This document shows positions 31,910 to 43,015 of a stretch of DNA of 64,000 nt, one piece after another. The notes under the pieces were generated by a model that saw only the letters and a program-made list of their open reading frames with translations, was not told where the DNA came from and searched no databases. A program made the position numbers and the translations under genes. Source of the DNA: Ichthyophis bannanicus (taxonomy: Eukaryota > Chordata > Amphibia > Gymnophiona > Ichthyophiidae). The DNA is taken from the NCBI GenBank assembly GCA_033557465.1, contig CM066033.1, forward strand, positions 1,306,619,519-1,306,683,518, in the 5' to 3' direction. Position 1 is the stretch's first letter; each line of letters begins with the position of its first letter.

Positions 31910-32959
31910 TTGGTGTACCCCAGGGATCTGTGCTGGGTCCGCTGCTTTTTGACATGTTCATAAATGACCTGGAAAGTGGAATAACAAGTGAGGTTATCAA
32001 ATTTGCAGATGACACAAAACTATTTAAAGTTGTTAAAACCCAGGAGGATTGTGGAAAATTGCAAGAGGATCTTGATAAATTGGAAGACTGGGCATCAAAA
32101 TGGCAGATGAAATTTAATGTGGAGAAGTGCAAGGTTATGCACCTAGGGAAGAACAACCCAAACTATGGTTACACGATGCAAGGTTCCACATTAGGAACCA
32201 CCACCCAGGAAAAAGATTTAGGCGTCATTGTGGATACCTTGTTAAAACCCTCAGCCCAGAGCAAATAGAATGCTAGGTATGATAAGGAAAGGAATGGAAA
32301 ATAAAACAAAAGATATTATAATGCCTCTATATCGTTCCATGGTGAGACCGCACCTTGAATATTGTGTGCAATTCTGGTCGCCGTATCTTAAAAAGGATAT
32401 AGCGATTTTAGAAAAGGTTCAGAGAAGAGCCACCAAAATGGTAAAGGGGATGGAAGGCTACTCCTATGAAGAAAGGCTAAAAAGGTTGGGCTCTTTAGCC
32501 TGGAGAAGAGATGGCTGAGGGGAGATATGATAGAAGTCTATAAATTAATGAACGGAGTGGAACGGGTAAACGTAGATCGATTGTTTACCTTATCAGAATA
32601 TGGAAAGACTAGGGGACATGCAATGAAGCTACAGGGTAAACTATTTAAGACTAATAAAAGAAAATATTTTTTCACTCAACGTGTAATCAAACTCTGGAAT
32701 TTGTTACCGGAGGATGTAGTAAAGGCTGTTAGTGTAGCTGGGTTTAAAAAAGGTTTGGACAAGTTCCTGGAGGAAAGGTCCATAAACCATTATTAAGAAG
32801 GGACCCAGGATATCAATGCTTGAACCAGTACAAGCATTGTGGAACCTGTGTCCCTTGGGGAAACTGCTAGGTACGTATGACCTAGATTGGCCACTGTTGG
32901 AAACAGAATGCTGGGCTTGATGGACCTTGGTCTGACCCAGTATGGCATATCTTATGTTC
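31910..32959 (+). mobile_element. CR1-like LINE 3' fragment inserted in L1 RT
   Basis: A plus-strand, 5'-truncated CR1-group LINE flanked by ttaagca at 31903-31909 and 32960-32966. Coding: GVPQGSVLGPLLFDMFINDL, IKFADDTKLF (FADD intact), WASKWQMKFNVEKCKVMHLG, EKDLGVIVD (to 32268), then after a short shift LGMIRKGMENKTKDIIMPLY, MVRPHLEYCVQFWSPYLKKD and [20 protein letters not shown] (to 32796). The 3' end has ttggtctgacccagtatggc and tatcttatgttctta. The same family tail is at 53230-53503 and, reversed, at 63757-64000. Confidence 0.9.
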
Positions 32960-32963
32960 TTAA

Positions 32964-33581
32964 GCACCTTTCTAATGTTATCCGCCACCTGCCGCCCCGG
33001 AATGAAACCTGCCTGGTCCTCATGTACTAACTTGCCCAGGACTTTATTAAGCCGCGTCGCCAGCACCCGTGCCAGCAACTTCGCATCATGATTCAACAAC
33101 GAAATGGGTCTATAAGAGGCACACTCCTGCGGATCTTTTCCTTCCTTGTGTATAAGGGTGATACCCGCCCAGCCCATCGTCCCCGCCAGCTACTCCCCCC
33201 GCCGCGTTGCATTAAAGACTACAGTCAATGGTTGCAGCAACAATATTCCAAATTTTTTATAGAAACACCCCTCAGCCCATCTAATCCCGGGGCCTTCCCT
33301 AGCTTCATTTCCTTTATCGCCCTTAGCACTTCCTCCGCTCCTATCTCTCTCCCCAAACTCTGCCGCTCCCCATTTTCCAGTCGCGGCAACCGCACTTCTC
33401 CCAGGTACTGCTGGATCACTTCCTCCGACCTCTCTGCCTGAACCTCATAAAGCTTTTGGTAAAATGCTGCACACTCTTCTCTAATCTGATGATCCTCTCT
33501 CATTATCCCCCCGCTTCCTTTAATTTGAACAATACGATTCCTTTCCCTTCTCTTTTTCAATTGCCTGGCCAGATACTTCAC
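32964..33581 (-). pseudogene. L1 ORF2, linker and RT N-terminal part
   Basis: From 33581 down: KKRRERNRIVQIKGSGGIMR, FYQKLYEVQAERSEEVIQQY, EVLRAIKEMKLGKAPGLDGL (a KxPGxDG block), a frame change at about 33230, then GWAGITLIHKEGKDPQECAS, YRPISLLNHDAKLLARVLAT and HEDQAGFIPGRQVADNIRKV, which closes at the CR1-like insertion. Standard L1 RT motifs 0-2. Confidence 0.85.
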
Positions 33582-34672
33582 CGCCTTATTGCCCCTTCAA
33601 AGAAATGTTGCCGTAGAAGTTGCAAATTATGTCGTGTCCGCCCTGCCTCTAACGCATTCAATTTAGCCCTCACCTCCATCACCTCACCCCTAACCTCCCC
33701 CCATCCCCCTGAGCATCCCTCTCTTCCAATTCCATTAGTTGTTGCCTTAACTGTAATTCCTGCTCCTCTCTTTCCCTCTTTATCCTTGCCCCCCACTTTA
33801 TCAACACCCCCCTAACCACTGCCTTAAACACGTCCCAGACTCCTCCCTCTTTCACCTCCCCTCCCCTATTCTGTTCAAAATATTCCAGTATTAGCCGTTC
33901 CATCTCTTGTACCACCCTCTGGTCCTCCAGCAGGCTCTCATTTAACCTCCAAAATTGTCCCCCTTTATTTTCCCCCCTCACCCTTACCGTAACCACCACG
34001 GGTGCATGATCCGACCAAGTGATGGGCTCAATTACCCCATCCTTAATCCTGCCTGCCAACTCCTTCCCCACCCAAATAACATCTAATCTCGAATATGTAC
34101 CATGGACCGCCGAGAAAAAGGAAAACTGGCGCTTGCCTGGGTTCATCAGTCTCCATGCATCTATCAAGTCATTCTCCCTCACAAAGCTATGATATCTCTT
34201 TCTATCCGCCGTATGCCCCTCCCTCCTCCCCGTTGTATCTCTCCCCACCTCCCAAGGCAAATTGAAATCACCGCCACACCCATCATCGCCACCTGCTTTC
34301 CTAACTCCTCCCAAAATTCTTTCTGCGTGCCCGTCGGCGCATACACGTTCACCACAACAAACCACTCCTCCCCGACTTTCACTCGCATCAGCAGATACCT
34401 CCCCCCCTTATCTCGCACCACTGACTGCACTTCCATTTTATGCTCCCCACTAATAAGAACCGCCACCCCTCCTTTCTTTCGTTCCCGTAAATTGGATGCG
34501 AAGAAGCACTCCCGAAACCCCTTCGGTTGTACTAATGACTCATGTTTTCTTTGCAAATGTGTCTCCTGCAACATTACAATCGCTGCCCTATGCCTTGTCA
34601 GCCCTTTATACAGTTTCTGTCTCTTCCAAGGTGAGTTCAAACCCTTCACATTTAACGTTACAATTTTTAAGC
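33582..34672 (-). pseudogene. L1 ORF2 endonuclease
   Basis: Begins about 34672 with KIVTLNVKGLNSPWKRQKL (catalytic Asn), IVMLQETHL (catalytic Glu), KKGGVAVLIS and VVNVYAPTG. A frame shift near 34270-34290 follows. The next frame has GGDFNLPWE (catalytic Asp and Asn), DAWRLMNPGKRQFSFFSAVH, SRLDVIWVG and WSDHAPVVVTV (catalytic SDH). All active-site residues I can check are present; only the reading frame is broken. Confidence 0.86.
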
Positions 34673-35050
34673 CCTCCTCCCTTCTTACACCCCCCTGCCC
34701 CCCAACTCTATGCCCCCCATTCCTCCCCCCTCCCCCCTGCCCCTCCTTTCCCTCCTTCCTTGGGCCTTCTCACTCGGCCCCCTCCCCCCCTCCCCCCTTC
34801 CCTTCCCCCCTCCCCCTCCCCTCTCTCCCTCCTTCCCTTCCCCCCCTCCCCCTCCCCCTCCCCCCCACTCTCCTCTTCTCCAATTCGGAGCTGTGACTTC
34901 CAACCCTGTGACCGGAGATTAACCACCCCCTACCCTCACCCCTTCTATCCCCCCTTCACCTCCCTTACATTCACCCCTTCCTGCTACCCCCCCAGTTCGT
35001 TCCTTCCTTCCCTCCCATACCCAGCTCACCGCCCCCCCCTTCCTGCTTTA
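34673..35050 (-). repeat. G-rich polypurine spacer between L1 ORF1 and ORF2
   Basis: The plus strand is C/T-rich with long C runs; on the L1 sense strand it is a polypurine tract with many G runs. It separates ORF1 (ending about 35053) from the ORF2 start. Open frames on the plus strand through it (Pro/Leu/Ser-rich) are compositional. Confidence 0.75.
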
Positions 35051-35052
35051 CT

Positions 35053-36199
35053 TCATGCTATCATACTATTCCCCACAACTTTTTCAACAAATACATCATA
35101 CAAACGAAAATCCACTGTTGTCGGCCTCATCAGCCAACTGCTCCTCCCTCTCCGCTTCTCGCCGTCGTTCCTCCACCAATCTCGCCAATCTCCTTCCTCC
35201 TGCAGCTGCTCTGTGCCACCTCGAACTCTCCGCCTTCGTGCCCATGGCCTTGCCATCCGCTGTCTTAGCCAGACTTCTAGCTTCTTCCGGCAAATTCTCC
35301 GCTCCCAATCCTTTAGTGCTCTCCAGGCCTCTGCACTTGTCTTTACAGTCCTCGACCAGCCCTGCACAGTTATTAACAATCCAAAGGGGTACAGCCACTT
35401 GTATCTCAAGTCAGCTTCCGCAGGAAGGCCGTGACCTCTTTTATCTCTCGTCTGCGCTGGAGCGTCTCCTGGGACAAATCCTGAAACAGTTCCAGTTTGT
35501 GTCCTTCCCAATGGAAGTGTCTTAGCTTTCTCGCTGCTCCTAATATACGCTCCTTCCACTTATAGGACGCCAAACAGACTACTATATCTCTCGGGCGATT
35601 GTCCCTTATGGGTCCCAGCCCTCTGTGGGCCCTTTCTATTTTCAGCTGCGCTCCTTCCTCCTCTTCTGTGCATTCCCCCTCCTTCAAGATTTCCCCAAAT
35701 ATCTTTTGTACCACCATTTCACAGTTCCTGTATTTGGGATCCTCCGGCGCTCCCCTCACTCTGATGTTGCATCTTCGCGACCGGTCTTCCAGGTCTTCTG
35801 CTTTTACCCGCAGCTCCTCTTGCACCTTGCGCATCTCCTCCCACCCTTTCTGCATTTGCTCCAACGCTACCTCGTGCTGTTCCAATTGAGTCTCCGATTC
35901 CTCTACCCAGCCTCCCAGTTCTGTTAAGTCTTGCTTGATGGAGTGCAGGGTCTCTTTGAGCTCATTTCTTACTCCTCCGATTTCTTCCTTTAAATCCTCT
36001 TTTAGTTCCAGCAGCCACTGCTTGATTTTTTCAGCCACTCCCATAGACTCCTCCCACCTCTTCCTCACATCCCGGCGAGAGCTCCCCCACCGCCTTACCC
36101 AACTTCTCGCCGTCCTTTCCTCCTCTTGAGGGCGCATAGGCCGAGCGGAACTCCGCCAGCTTTTTCTTCACAGCCCCCTCCCTTTTTGCTTTTTCCATG
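35053..36199 (-). pseudogene. L1 ORF1 (nucleic-acid-binding protein)
   Basis: From 36199 down: a basic start (MEKAKREGAVKKKLAEFRSA) in one frame, a shift near 36100, a heptad-rich coiled coil (KQWLLELKEDLKEEIGGVRN to EEMRKVQEELRVKAEDLEDR), then the RRM-type core RRCNIRVRGAPE and IERAHRGLGP, VCLASYKWKERILGAARK. After a shift near 35410, the C-terminal domain reads ADLRYKWLYPFGLLITVQGW. This is the L1 ORF1p order: coiled coil, RRM, CTD. It would form trimers that coat L1 RNA. Two frame shifts inactivate it. Confidence 0.82.
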
Positions 36200-37182
36200 C
36201 TTTAGCTTTCAAAGATCCGCCTCCTCACTCCTCAGGTGTCCTTCTTCCAGCAAGAGCATCTCAATAGTGAATCCCTCCTACCTGTGGCCTTGCTGTAGCT
36301 CTTGTGGGGATTAGGTCACTGTCATCTCTCACTTTCCCAACACACAGGCCTCGACGCGCAGAATGCGCACCCCTCAACTCTTTTTGTATATAAATATATA
36401 TATATTGTTGTTTGTTTTTTAATTTTTTTTTCTTTTGATTTTTCCTTTTTCTTTTCTCCTTTTCCTCTTTTTATTGTTTTCCCAGGCTTTACACTTATTT
36501 TATGCCTGCTTTCTCATTAATGACTTTTGTCCATCTGCTATCACTCCTCCTGCTCTGGTCCTCTGGGTGGAGGCTGGCTGTTCTGTGCCTCTTTGCTCTC
36601 CACTGCCTCCTCCTCGTACTGAGCCCTTTGTTGCTGTTTAGCTCTTCTTGAGGATTCACTGACTCACTTTGCAGTCACCACTCACCGCCATGCCGACTGC
36701 TCTACTCAGCTCTGTGGCGTTATCCCTGCAGCTCACCAGTTCTTCTGCCGCTCATACCACGCTCCCCAGCCTGCTCTGGTATTTGGCCGGCCTACTCCTC
36801 TTCTTGGACAGCCCGGGGGGTCCACACTGCGCCCGATCCTTTTGCAAGCCGGTACTGAGGCTTCTCCGTTGCACCACCGCACTGCTAGGCGCCGCGCTCC
36901 TGCCTCCACTCCTGATGTCCTCTCCGCGGCCTCCCCAGCCGCTTCACCATGCTGCCACGTGGCCTCCCCGGCGCTCTCTTTTCTCCGGCACTGTGATGTT
37001 TCCCGGGGGCAGCTCGTCTTGCTCTGACTACTGCAATGATCGGGGCTCCTTGCTCTCTCTGCTCCCGCTCTCCCCTTCACTTTGCCAGCCTTCTGCTCTG
37101 CCTTTAAGCTCAATTAGTAGGGGTTGGCAACGGAGCTCCGCTATTCCGCTGCCATTCAATCTCCTGACGTCACTGGAAGTCC
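36200..37182 (-). promoter_or_regulatory. L1 5' UTR
   Basis: About 1 kb between ORF1 and the 5' end of the element, defined by the target duplication at 37183. GC-rich at its 5' half (36660-37100, many CpG) and T-rich on the plus strand at 36400-36500. The internal promoter should be here. Open frames on either strand in the GC-rich half show no domain. Confidence 0.7.
37165..37172. promoter_or_regulatory. CRE-like site at L1 5' end
   Basis: A perfect palindromic TGACGTCA, 11 bp inside the 5' end of the L1. It is the classic CREB/ATF site and sits where an internal promoter element would be expected. Binding is inference. Confidence 0.6.
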
Positions 37183-37202
37183 AAAAACCTCACCTATCTT
37201 TA

Positions 37203-37345
37203 AATTCAGAGGCTATGCGGGTAGCAATGAAAATCACCGCTACCCGTGTAGCCTCTGCGGCTGCCGGGGCATCCGGGTTAGGTGGATCAGCGGGCAGGCT
37301 ATGCGCCACCACGGCATATAGCCTGCCCACCTCAGTATCGGGCCC
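37203..37345. mobile_element. Hairpin MITE, right part
   Basis: Continues the MITE begun at 21127 after the L1 insertion. ggctatgcgggtagcaatga pairs with ctacccgtgtagcctctg at 37212-37260, and ggctatgcgccaccacggca pairs with tatagcctgcccacc. It ends TATCGGGCCC at 37345, followed by cta. Confidence 0.8.
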
Positions 37346-37348
37346 CTA

Positions 37349-37770
37349 TTCCATATGTTTCTTGTGTTGACAATGAATTGTCAGGGAATGGGGGTTCATA
37401 TTTCCATTTTACAATACCTCTGGATGCCCCCATATGCAACCTTGCATGCACTAGGCATCTCCACCTCAGTATTCTGTAATTGAGACATCTATGTGCCATA
37501 GACGTCTACATTGGGGATGTCTATCTTCCTAAAATTGGCTGGCGACATAGATGTCCCTGGCGCTTTTTCTGCATGTTCCACCCTGGGTGTCCCAGATTAC
37601 ACTTGTTCATCCTCTATTTGTTTACCAGCCACTGGTAGATGTATAGCTTCCTTGAAAACTGAGCCAAGTCCTAAAAGATCTCTGCTTCCAACTGTGCAAA
37701 AGAGCAGGAGAAGCTGGTGGTTGAAAGAAACAGATTATGTGTGCTACAAGCCAAACATATACACACAGAG
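37349..37770. other. Unassigned DNA, probable continuation of an older MITE
   Basis: Contains words echoing 20690-21000 (gacgtctacattgggg, catagatgtccctgg). I see no gene. The 152-codon frame spanning 37511-37969 has no recognisable domain and runs into the next MITE. Confidence 0.35.
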
Positions 37771-38044
37771 CAGGCCTGGATTTAGGACAGACAATATAGG
37801 CAGTTGCCTGGGGTGCCCAATTTTGAAGATACCAAATACTCAGGTCAAAGAGGAGCCTGCTTCTGCTTACTTTAGGGCCTGGGCATATGCTGCGTTAAGG
37901 AGTGCCACTGTGGCCCTATGGTCTTCCTCTGCTCCTCTCCTTGTTCTCCAATGTTTTTGGGATCTCTGATACTCCTTCCCCCTGCCTTCTTGAATTTGCT
38001 ATCTGGGCTTGCCTATGGGCACCAAAATCTTAAGTTTGGCCCCG
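37771..38044. mobile_element. hAT-type MITE, 274 bp
   Basis: Flanked by acacagag at 37763-37770 and 38045-38052, a perfect 8-bp duplication. The left end is caggcctggatttaggac and the right end complements to cggggccaaacttaagattt, with matching inner words (gcctggggtgccc against ggtgcccataggc). No coding capacity. Confidence 0.85.
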
Positions 38045-38305
38045 ACACAGAGATATATTTTGAAAGAAATATTATGTATGTGACACACTTAGGATTCTGT
38101 CTGCAGGACTACTGAGAAAAGCTGCTCTTGCTGGGAAGGATTCTACAATTTTGATTATTTACTGCTGGTAATTTCTCAGACTCTTGGGTTAAACGGAACT
38201 CTTTGGGTTGAAACTGACAAAATTATATTTTAAAGTTCTGTGTTTTTTAAAGTCACACAGGGCATTGTTTTAGCAAGCCTGCTTTACACTTAAACTAAAC
38301 TCTAA

Positions 38306-41300
38306 GGGGTATGTTTACTAAAAGGTGTTAAGGTAACAGGCATTAATGGCAGCGATAAGGGGTATTGCATGTGTAAAGGGCGCCGGGTGGGTAGGAGGTG
38401 TTCTGGCGTAAAGGGCGCTAAGGGCCATTTAACATGTGTTAACAGGACATTGGGCGTTAAGGTGTCAAGCATGCACCGTAACATCCAAAAATGTCTGTAA
38501 CCCTAAAGCTGGATAAAGGAGCACCAAAGAAAGTCAATGTAAAGGTGATTGATGGAAGGACAGTTGGGAGCTGATGCATCTGCCAGATCCATGGGCACCC
38601 TCTGTGGCAGTCAGTAACTTGGATGAGCATGTGGGAGGCAGCTGTACCAATGCACAGGAGAGTGCTATGTAAAATGGCGCAATGTCAGTGTGTGGTATAG
38701 GATGGGAAAGACATGTCCCCCAGCAGAGTCAGCAGAGGCAGGATGTGTGCAATGACAGGAGGACAGAGTAGGAGTGGTGACGTGCGGATCAGGCACAGGA
38801 GAGGCATGCGTGAACAGCCAAAATGCAGAAAAAAGTACCAGTGTAGGCCATGTTGTGGCAGCTTGCACAAGAAGACATGACTGCACATAGCCAACAGATG
38901 CGGATGGATGGGCTGAAGGAAGGATGGAGGCAGAGGAGAGGATGGTATGGGCTGGCAGCAGGATGTGAGATAGGTGCCATCCCCAACGTACTTGCACTGT
39001 GTGTGAAAATGTGCCCCACTGCCATGTGGAAGACCTGATACCAGACATGTGGGTCTCACACCTGTCCCAGCCACAGAGCCACCATACAATACCCCAGACA
39101 AATGTGCAGATAACAATGGACAGGTGTCATCCAAACTGGGCAAATGGGGTGTGTACGGACATGAGGTGATACCTGCAGGTAGCTATCCAAGGGGTAGGAT
39201 GTGTGTGCATGTACTGCGCAGATGTGATAGAGCCAAAGCTACACAGTCACAGTCATTATGACATACATGACTCATGTTGTACAAGCAGGTTACAGCTGTA
39301 TGCATGTAACTGCCTGTTGGTGTACTGCTGCATCACTGCAGTCACGTTGGGATACCTTGTACCGAAAAAGTTGCAATGTCTGATAAAAAACAGGGAATGT
39401 AAGAACCTGCAGTCAGCTGAGGCATTGGAGGGTTAGGTGACCTGCCCAAGGAGGTGTAGGCAATCCATGAAGGGTGTTACATACATTAAACTGCACAGTA
39501 AAACCTTCCAAAGTGTCACCAAACAGGGAGTGCTGGTGGGCCTTAAACACTGGTATCCTGGGTCCCCAGCCTGTGCCATGAACATTACGCCACACCTCCA
39601 AGCGGTTGCCAGACATCTGCAGGGTGAACATGTATGACCCCCTGCAATGTGCTGTAGCACAGCCAATAAAGCCATGCTCTCAGAAGGGCATGATGCTGAA
39701 TAGTCGGTTTGTTGGCCCAAATTGTGGGCAGAACACATAACAAACTATAAGGCTGTGTGTCTGCCAGTCACAGCAGAGCTAGGACTGTTAAAGGCATGAA
39801 AATGATCTGAATAGCACACAGTCACTAAAAGAGCAAGTAGGAATCAACCTCTGTCCCTTGCTTATGGAGACATTGCACTAACCAGTAGGCTACACCTCCA
39901 CACAGTGCTGCACAGCAATGGCTGGATACAAAGAGACTTCAGGTCACTGCCTAAAATGTCTGCTATGTGAGTCAGTATAGGTTAGCCCCTCCAGTACCCA
40001 TGATGCAGTGCACATGCAGAACAGCAGTCTGCAGCTGATCTCCAAATGGAGGATGCACTGATCCATCACCTCAGCTCAGTAAGATGCACTGACAGTGTGT
40101 GCTACAAGCACGAGCAGCTGTGCACCGTGCTACTGAGCAGTTTCTGCAGTCACCCTGAAGATGAGGCTGGGAGCCCAGTCCCTGGTCCTCAGAGCTTGCA
40201 CTACTAGAGACAGTCTCTGCTGACTGTGCTGTGGATCCACGTCACTGCCAGTGCGTGGAAGCTATTGTCTGTGTTATTCTAGTTGCTTTTCTTATTGCAG
40301 TATGCTATAGATGACTATCACATCTGGGACCTGTGTCCTGCCCCTGTTGGACAGAAGCCCTCATAGAACAGTGCATGTCAGTGCCCAGTGTTGCAGCAGC
40401 AGATACCATGCGTGCTAACTGCAGTGGGGGCTGACTTGGCCTGTGTGGGGCTGCTGCCACCATCCTGCTAGTCCTGCTGTGATCACAGTGAGCAGAACAG
40501 GAATGACATCAGTCCCAATCATCTGGAACTACTAATCCACCACAGCAAGCACAGTTAGATGGCACCTGCTGCCTACTAGAGGGCTGTGTCAGCCATGCAC
40601 ATACCAAATGGGGCCAGTCTGTTGGCCAGCAAACATTGCATGTGCACAGTGCAAGCATGGACACCCAGCATGTGGCACAGAGATTGGCTTCCCAGGACAG
40701 GGAGTGCACCCGCGTTACTGCAGTAGCACACTGTAAAAGTGCTATGTAGATACAAAGCTCCCTTCAGCTTGTATATAGTTATTTGGATCACTTTGTTTAG
40801 TTCATTTATTTAATGTATTCAGTTCTCACAGCATGAACTGTTGTGGCCACTCAGGTTATGCACATGGCAGATAGGCACTACAAAGTCTCAGCCATTGACC
40901 TTACCTCTGATGCAGACACACCTTGGGAAGACCCCTCTGTTTATGTCCATAGCCACAATCTTCTGCTCGTCATGCACATTTGCAGACTAACGCTGGGATC
41001 AGCCTAGGCAATGTGAGGCACAGTGCAATGCAGAAGGCCACAGACCTCTGGAGACACTCACACACACACACACACTCACTCACATCGCCATGCTGTGCAA
41101 AAGTGGGGATGGTTGGCATTCCTGCCTGCCACTTTGGTCTCCATATCAGCCCAAGCATTGTTAATGTGTGCTCATTGTGCAGGTGCTAGTAGCGCCCTCG
41201 GATATTAATGCCCGCTCAGTGTGCTGGTGCTATCGGGCTGACTTCCATGCAGCTGGAGTCTGTCTGTGTGGCTGATGGGTGTCTGTACCCTTGCTGGCCA

Positions 41301-41830
41301 ATTCATTCGGGGTTGCACATGCTGGTGCTGTACCTGCACTGTAGACTAAAGTTTATCCACAGGGACATGCAATACATGAACCTGTGACCCTCCACTCATG
41401 TACACAATGGCATTGTGTGTTGAGCCTCAGAAGTGCCATATGGATACCCCACTCCCTGGGGCTGACATGTTACCCATTAGGCAGACCTGGGCACATGTTG
41501 CGATGCTATCAGAACACAGGACCATGACATGGGTCTTGTCTGCTACAGGCAGGTGCTGCTGCACCTGCTTCCGACACCCCATACTATGCTGTCATGCCAA
41601 CATGCTGTTGGTGGGGGTGGTGCGCAGTACCGACTGGTCCATCATGTGGCTTTGGCAGATGGCTAGGGCTCCAGGTCCAGATGGGTAGGGCAGAGACTCA
41701 CATTGATGGACACGCCATCCCCCAAATAACTGCCGCTGCCAGAACCTCATCACCACCTGCTTCTGATATGTCTTGGGGGAGGCAGACAGCTGTAGCTGTG
41801 TAAGACCAAACACAGTTTAGGACAATTATC
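38306..41830 (+). repeat. Family R dispersed repeat, forward copy
   Basis: Starts GGGGTATGTTTACTAAA at 38306 after TAA (38303-38305). It shares blocks with the copies at 1-1902 (inverted), 49148-53226 and 57868 onward, including reverse tRNA-like pieces (about 39418-39600 and 39835-39905, with gtaggctacacctcc) and tggggatggttggcattcct near 41103. I found no conserved open frame among the copies, so it looks non-coding. CA repeats lie at 41057-41080. The right end is not defined; a SINE tail follows at 41838. Confidence 0.7.
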
Positions 41831-41837
41831 CAGTGGG

Positions 41838-41893
41838 TCACCATGAGTCGACATCAAGTAGTTAGCACTTAACAACAACAATAACAACAGCTA
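41838..41893 (+). mobile_element. SINE 3'-end fragment
   Basis: gtgggtcaccatgagtcgac followed by gcacttaacaacaacaataa. This resembles the 3' end of the tRNA-derived SINEs here (tcaccaggagtcaggactga at the equivalent place) and of many vertebrate SINEs that end in an ACA-rich tail. Confidence 0.6.
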
Positions 41894-41931
41894 TACAAAC
41901 AGAGCCTGATTAAGACTTAGATGTCCCGACC

Positions 41932-42577
41932 CTCTGTGCACCCGGTCGGAACCGGATGCACAGAGTTAGCTGGGATTCTGATCCTGCGGGGCATGTCTAG
42001 CCCCACAGGATCAGAATCATGTCCAGGCCTGTATGTGCAGGCCGGGACCCCGATTCAGTCCAGCCTGCATGTACAGGCCTTGCCCGACTAGCTTAGTCAG
42101 GGCTTTTCAATGGACCCGTGGTGCCATGGCGTCCGGTTGCCGTGGCACTGCGGCTCCATTGAAAAGCCACAATCCCCGGCCGCCGGCTTCCAAAGTGCTT
42201 TCCCCGCAGCCTGACCCCCGATCTGGCCTCCCAATGCCAGGGTCGGGCTGCGGGGAATGCCTTCTGCCCCCTGCCGCCCCTTCCCAGCCCTGGGCCTGCT
42301 GTCCTCTGCTGCATTGGGAAACTTATTCCACCTCAGAGATGGAATAAGTTCCCCATCCAAGCCGTCAGCCCTGGACATATAGGGCCGACATTGGAATCGG
42401 CCTTGTACGTCCGGGGCCAACGACTGCCCACCGCCCGCCCGAACATCGCCCCTGATCCGCCCTTTCCCCGTCCCTGTCTAACTTCCTTGTACAACGAGCG
42501 GGGAAGTTAGAAAGGATCGGGAGGGGAGATGAATAGCGGGGATGAACGTCCCAACGGGACGTCCATCCCCGCTATTC
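41932..42577. repeat. Array of nine consecutive hairpins
   Basis: Stem pairs, left arm/right arm: 41932-41946/41951-41965; 41974-41991/42001-42018; 42025-42042/42063-42080; 42101-42114/42155-42168 (perfect, with an inner stem); 42200-42217/42240-42257; 42316-42330/42340-42353; 42370-42388/42397-42415; 42478-42486/42502-42510 (perfect); 42531-42552/42556-42577 (21 of 22). Most have 0-2 mismatches; several mismatches are compatible with G-U pairs. The stems differ in sequence, so this is not one repeat unit copied. The open frames across it are not conserved anywhere in the window. Confidence 0.85.
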
Positions 42578-43015
42578 GTGCCATGGAATGAACCTGATAG
42601 TGGCTGAATATTGTCTACGTATATTCAGTGCAGCCACTTCTGAGATAGTGATGAATATACATAAAAACGTTCAATACCGGAGTCAGTTTTTAAAAAGAAC
42701 ATTGATCACAGCATTTGAATATTGATTCAGCTTTCAAAACGTTCTACTTGGAGAGCGTATCACTTATAGGTTTAACTGTGAGGTCTGGTGAAACAGGGCT
42801 TGAACTGGGAATGATGGGACGTTTGGAGAATTGATTATGATCATTATTTTTATTCAACTTGATAACTCACCGGTCACAAGTACTCTCAAAGTGGCTTATG
42901 GTAATTAATGCAATGTGCGTAGTCAGTTTAAATAATTTATGATACAGTAATTAAAATAATAAAATCCGCACTCTCTTCTCCGTTATTCCTCATTAAACCA
43001 GACCCTAGCAAATGA
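42578..43015. other. Unassigned DNA with possible LINE tail
   Basis: 42845-42960 (tttttattcaacttgataac, then caaagtggcttatggtaatt) vaguely resembles a reversed L2-like LINE tail. The rest, including 42600-42840, is unrecognised. Confidence 0.35.

Larger units (their letters stand above)
21378..37182 (-). mobile_element. L1-clade LINE, complete ends, minus strand, heavily nested
   Basis: An L1-type LINE read from 37182 down to 21378. The 20-bp flank (aaaaacctcacctatctttа with plain letters, at 21358-21377 and 37183-37202) is a perfect target duplication, and poly-T at 21377-21390 is its poly-A tail. From the 5' end: a UTR with a CRE site, ORF1, a G-rich spacer, ORF2 with endonuclease, RT and C-terminal region, and a 3' UTR with a G-rich tract. 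Later insertions are a CR1-like fragment, an inverted duplication, an LTR retrotransposon and a SINE. Both ends are intact, but ORF1 and ORF2 contain frame shifts. Confidence 0.88.

Noticed and set aside
34102..35434. Long plus-strand open frames of 264 and 312 codons
   Set aside because: They are antisense to L1 ORF2/ORF1 and run through the C-rich spacer. The minus strand has clear L1 motifs and the plus strand has none.
36669..37370. 233-codon plus-strand frame
   Set aside because: Lies in the L1 5' UTR and crosses the target duplication into the MITE, so it cannot be one gene.
42033..42420. Open frames of 104 and 107 codons on both strands
   Set aside because: They fall in the hairpin array; inverted repeats generate paired frames on both strands.
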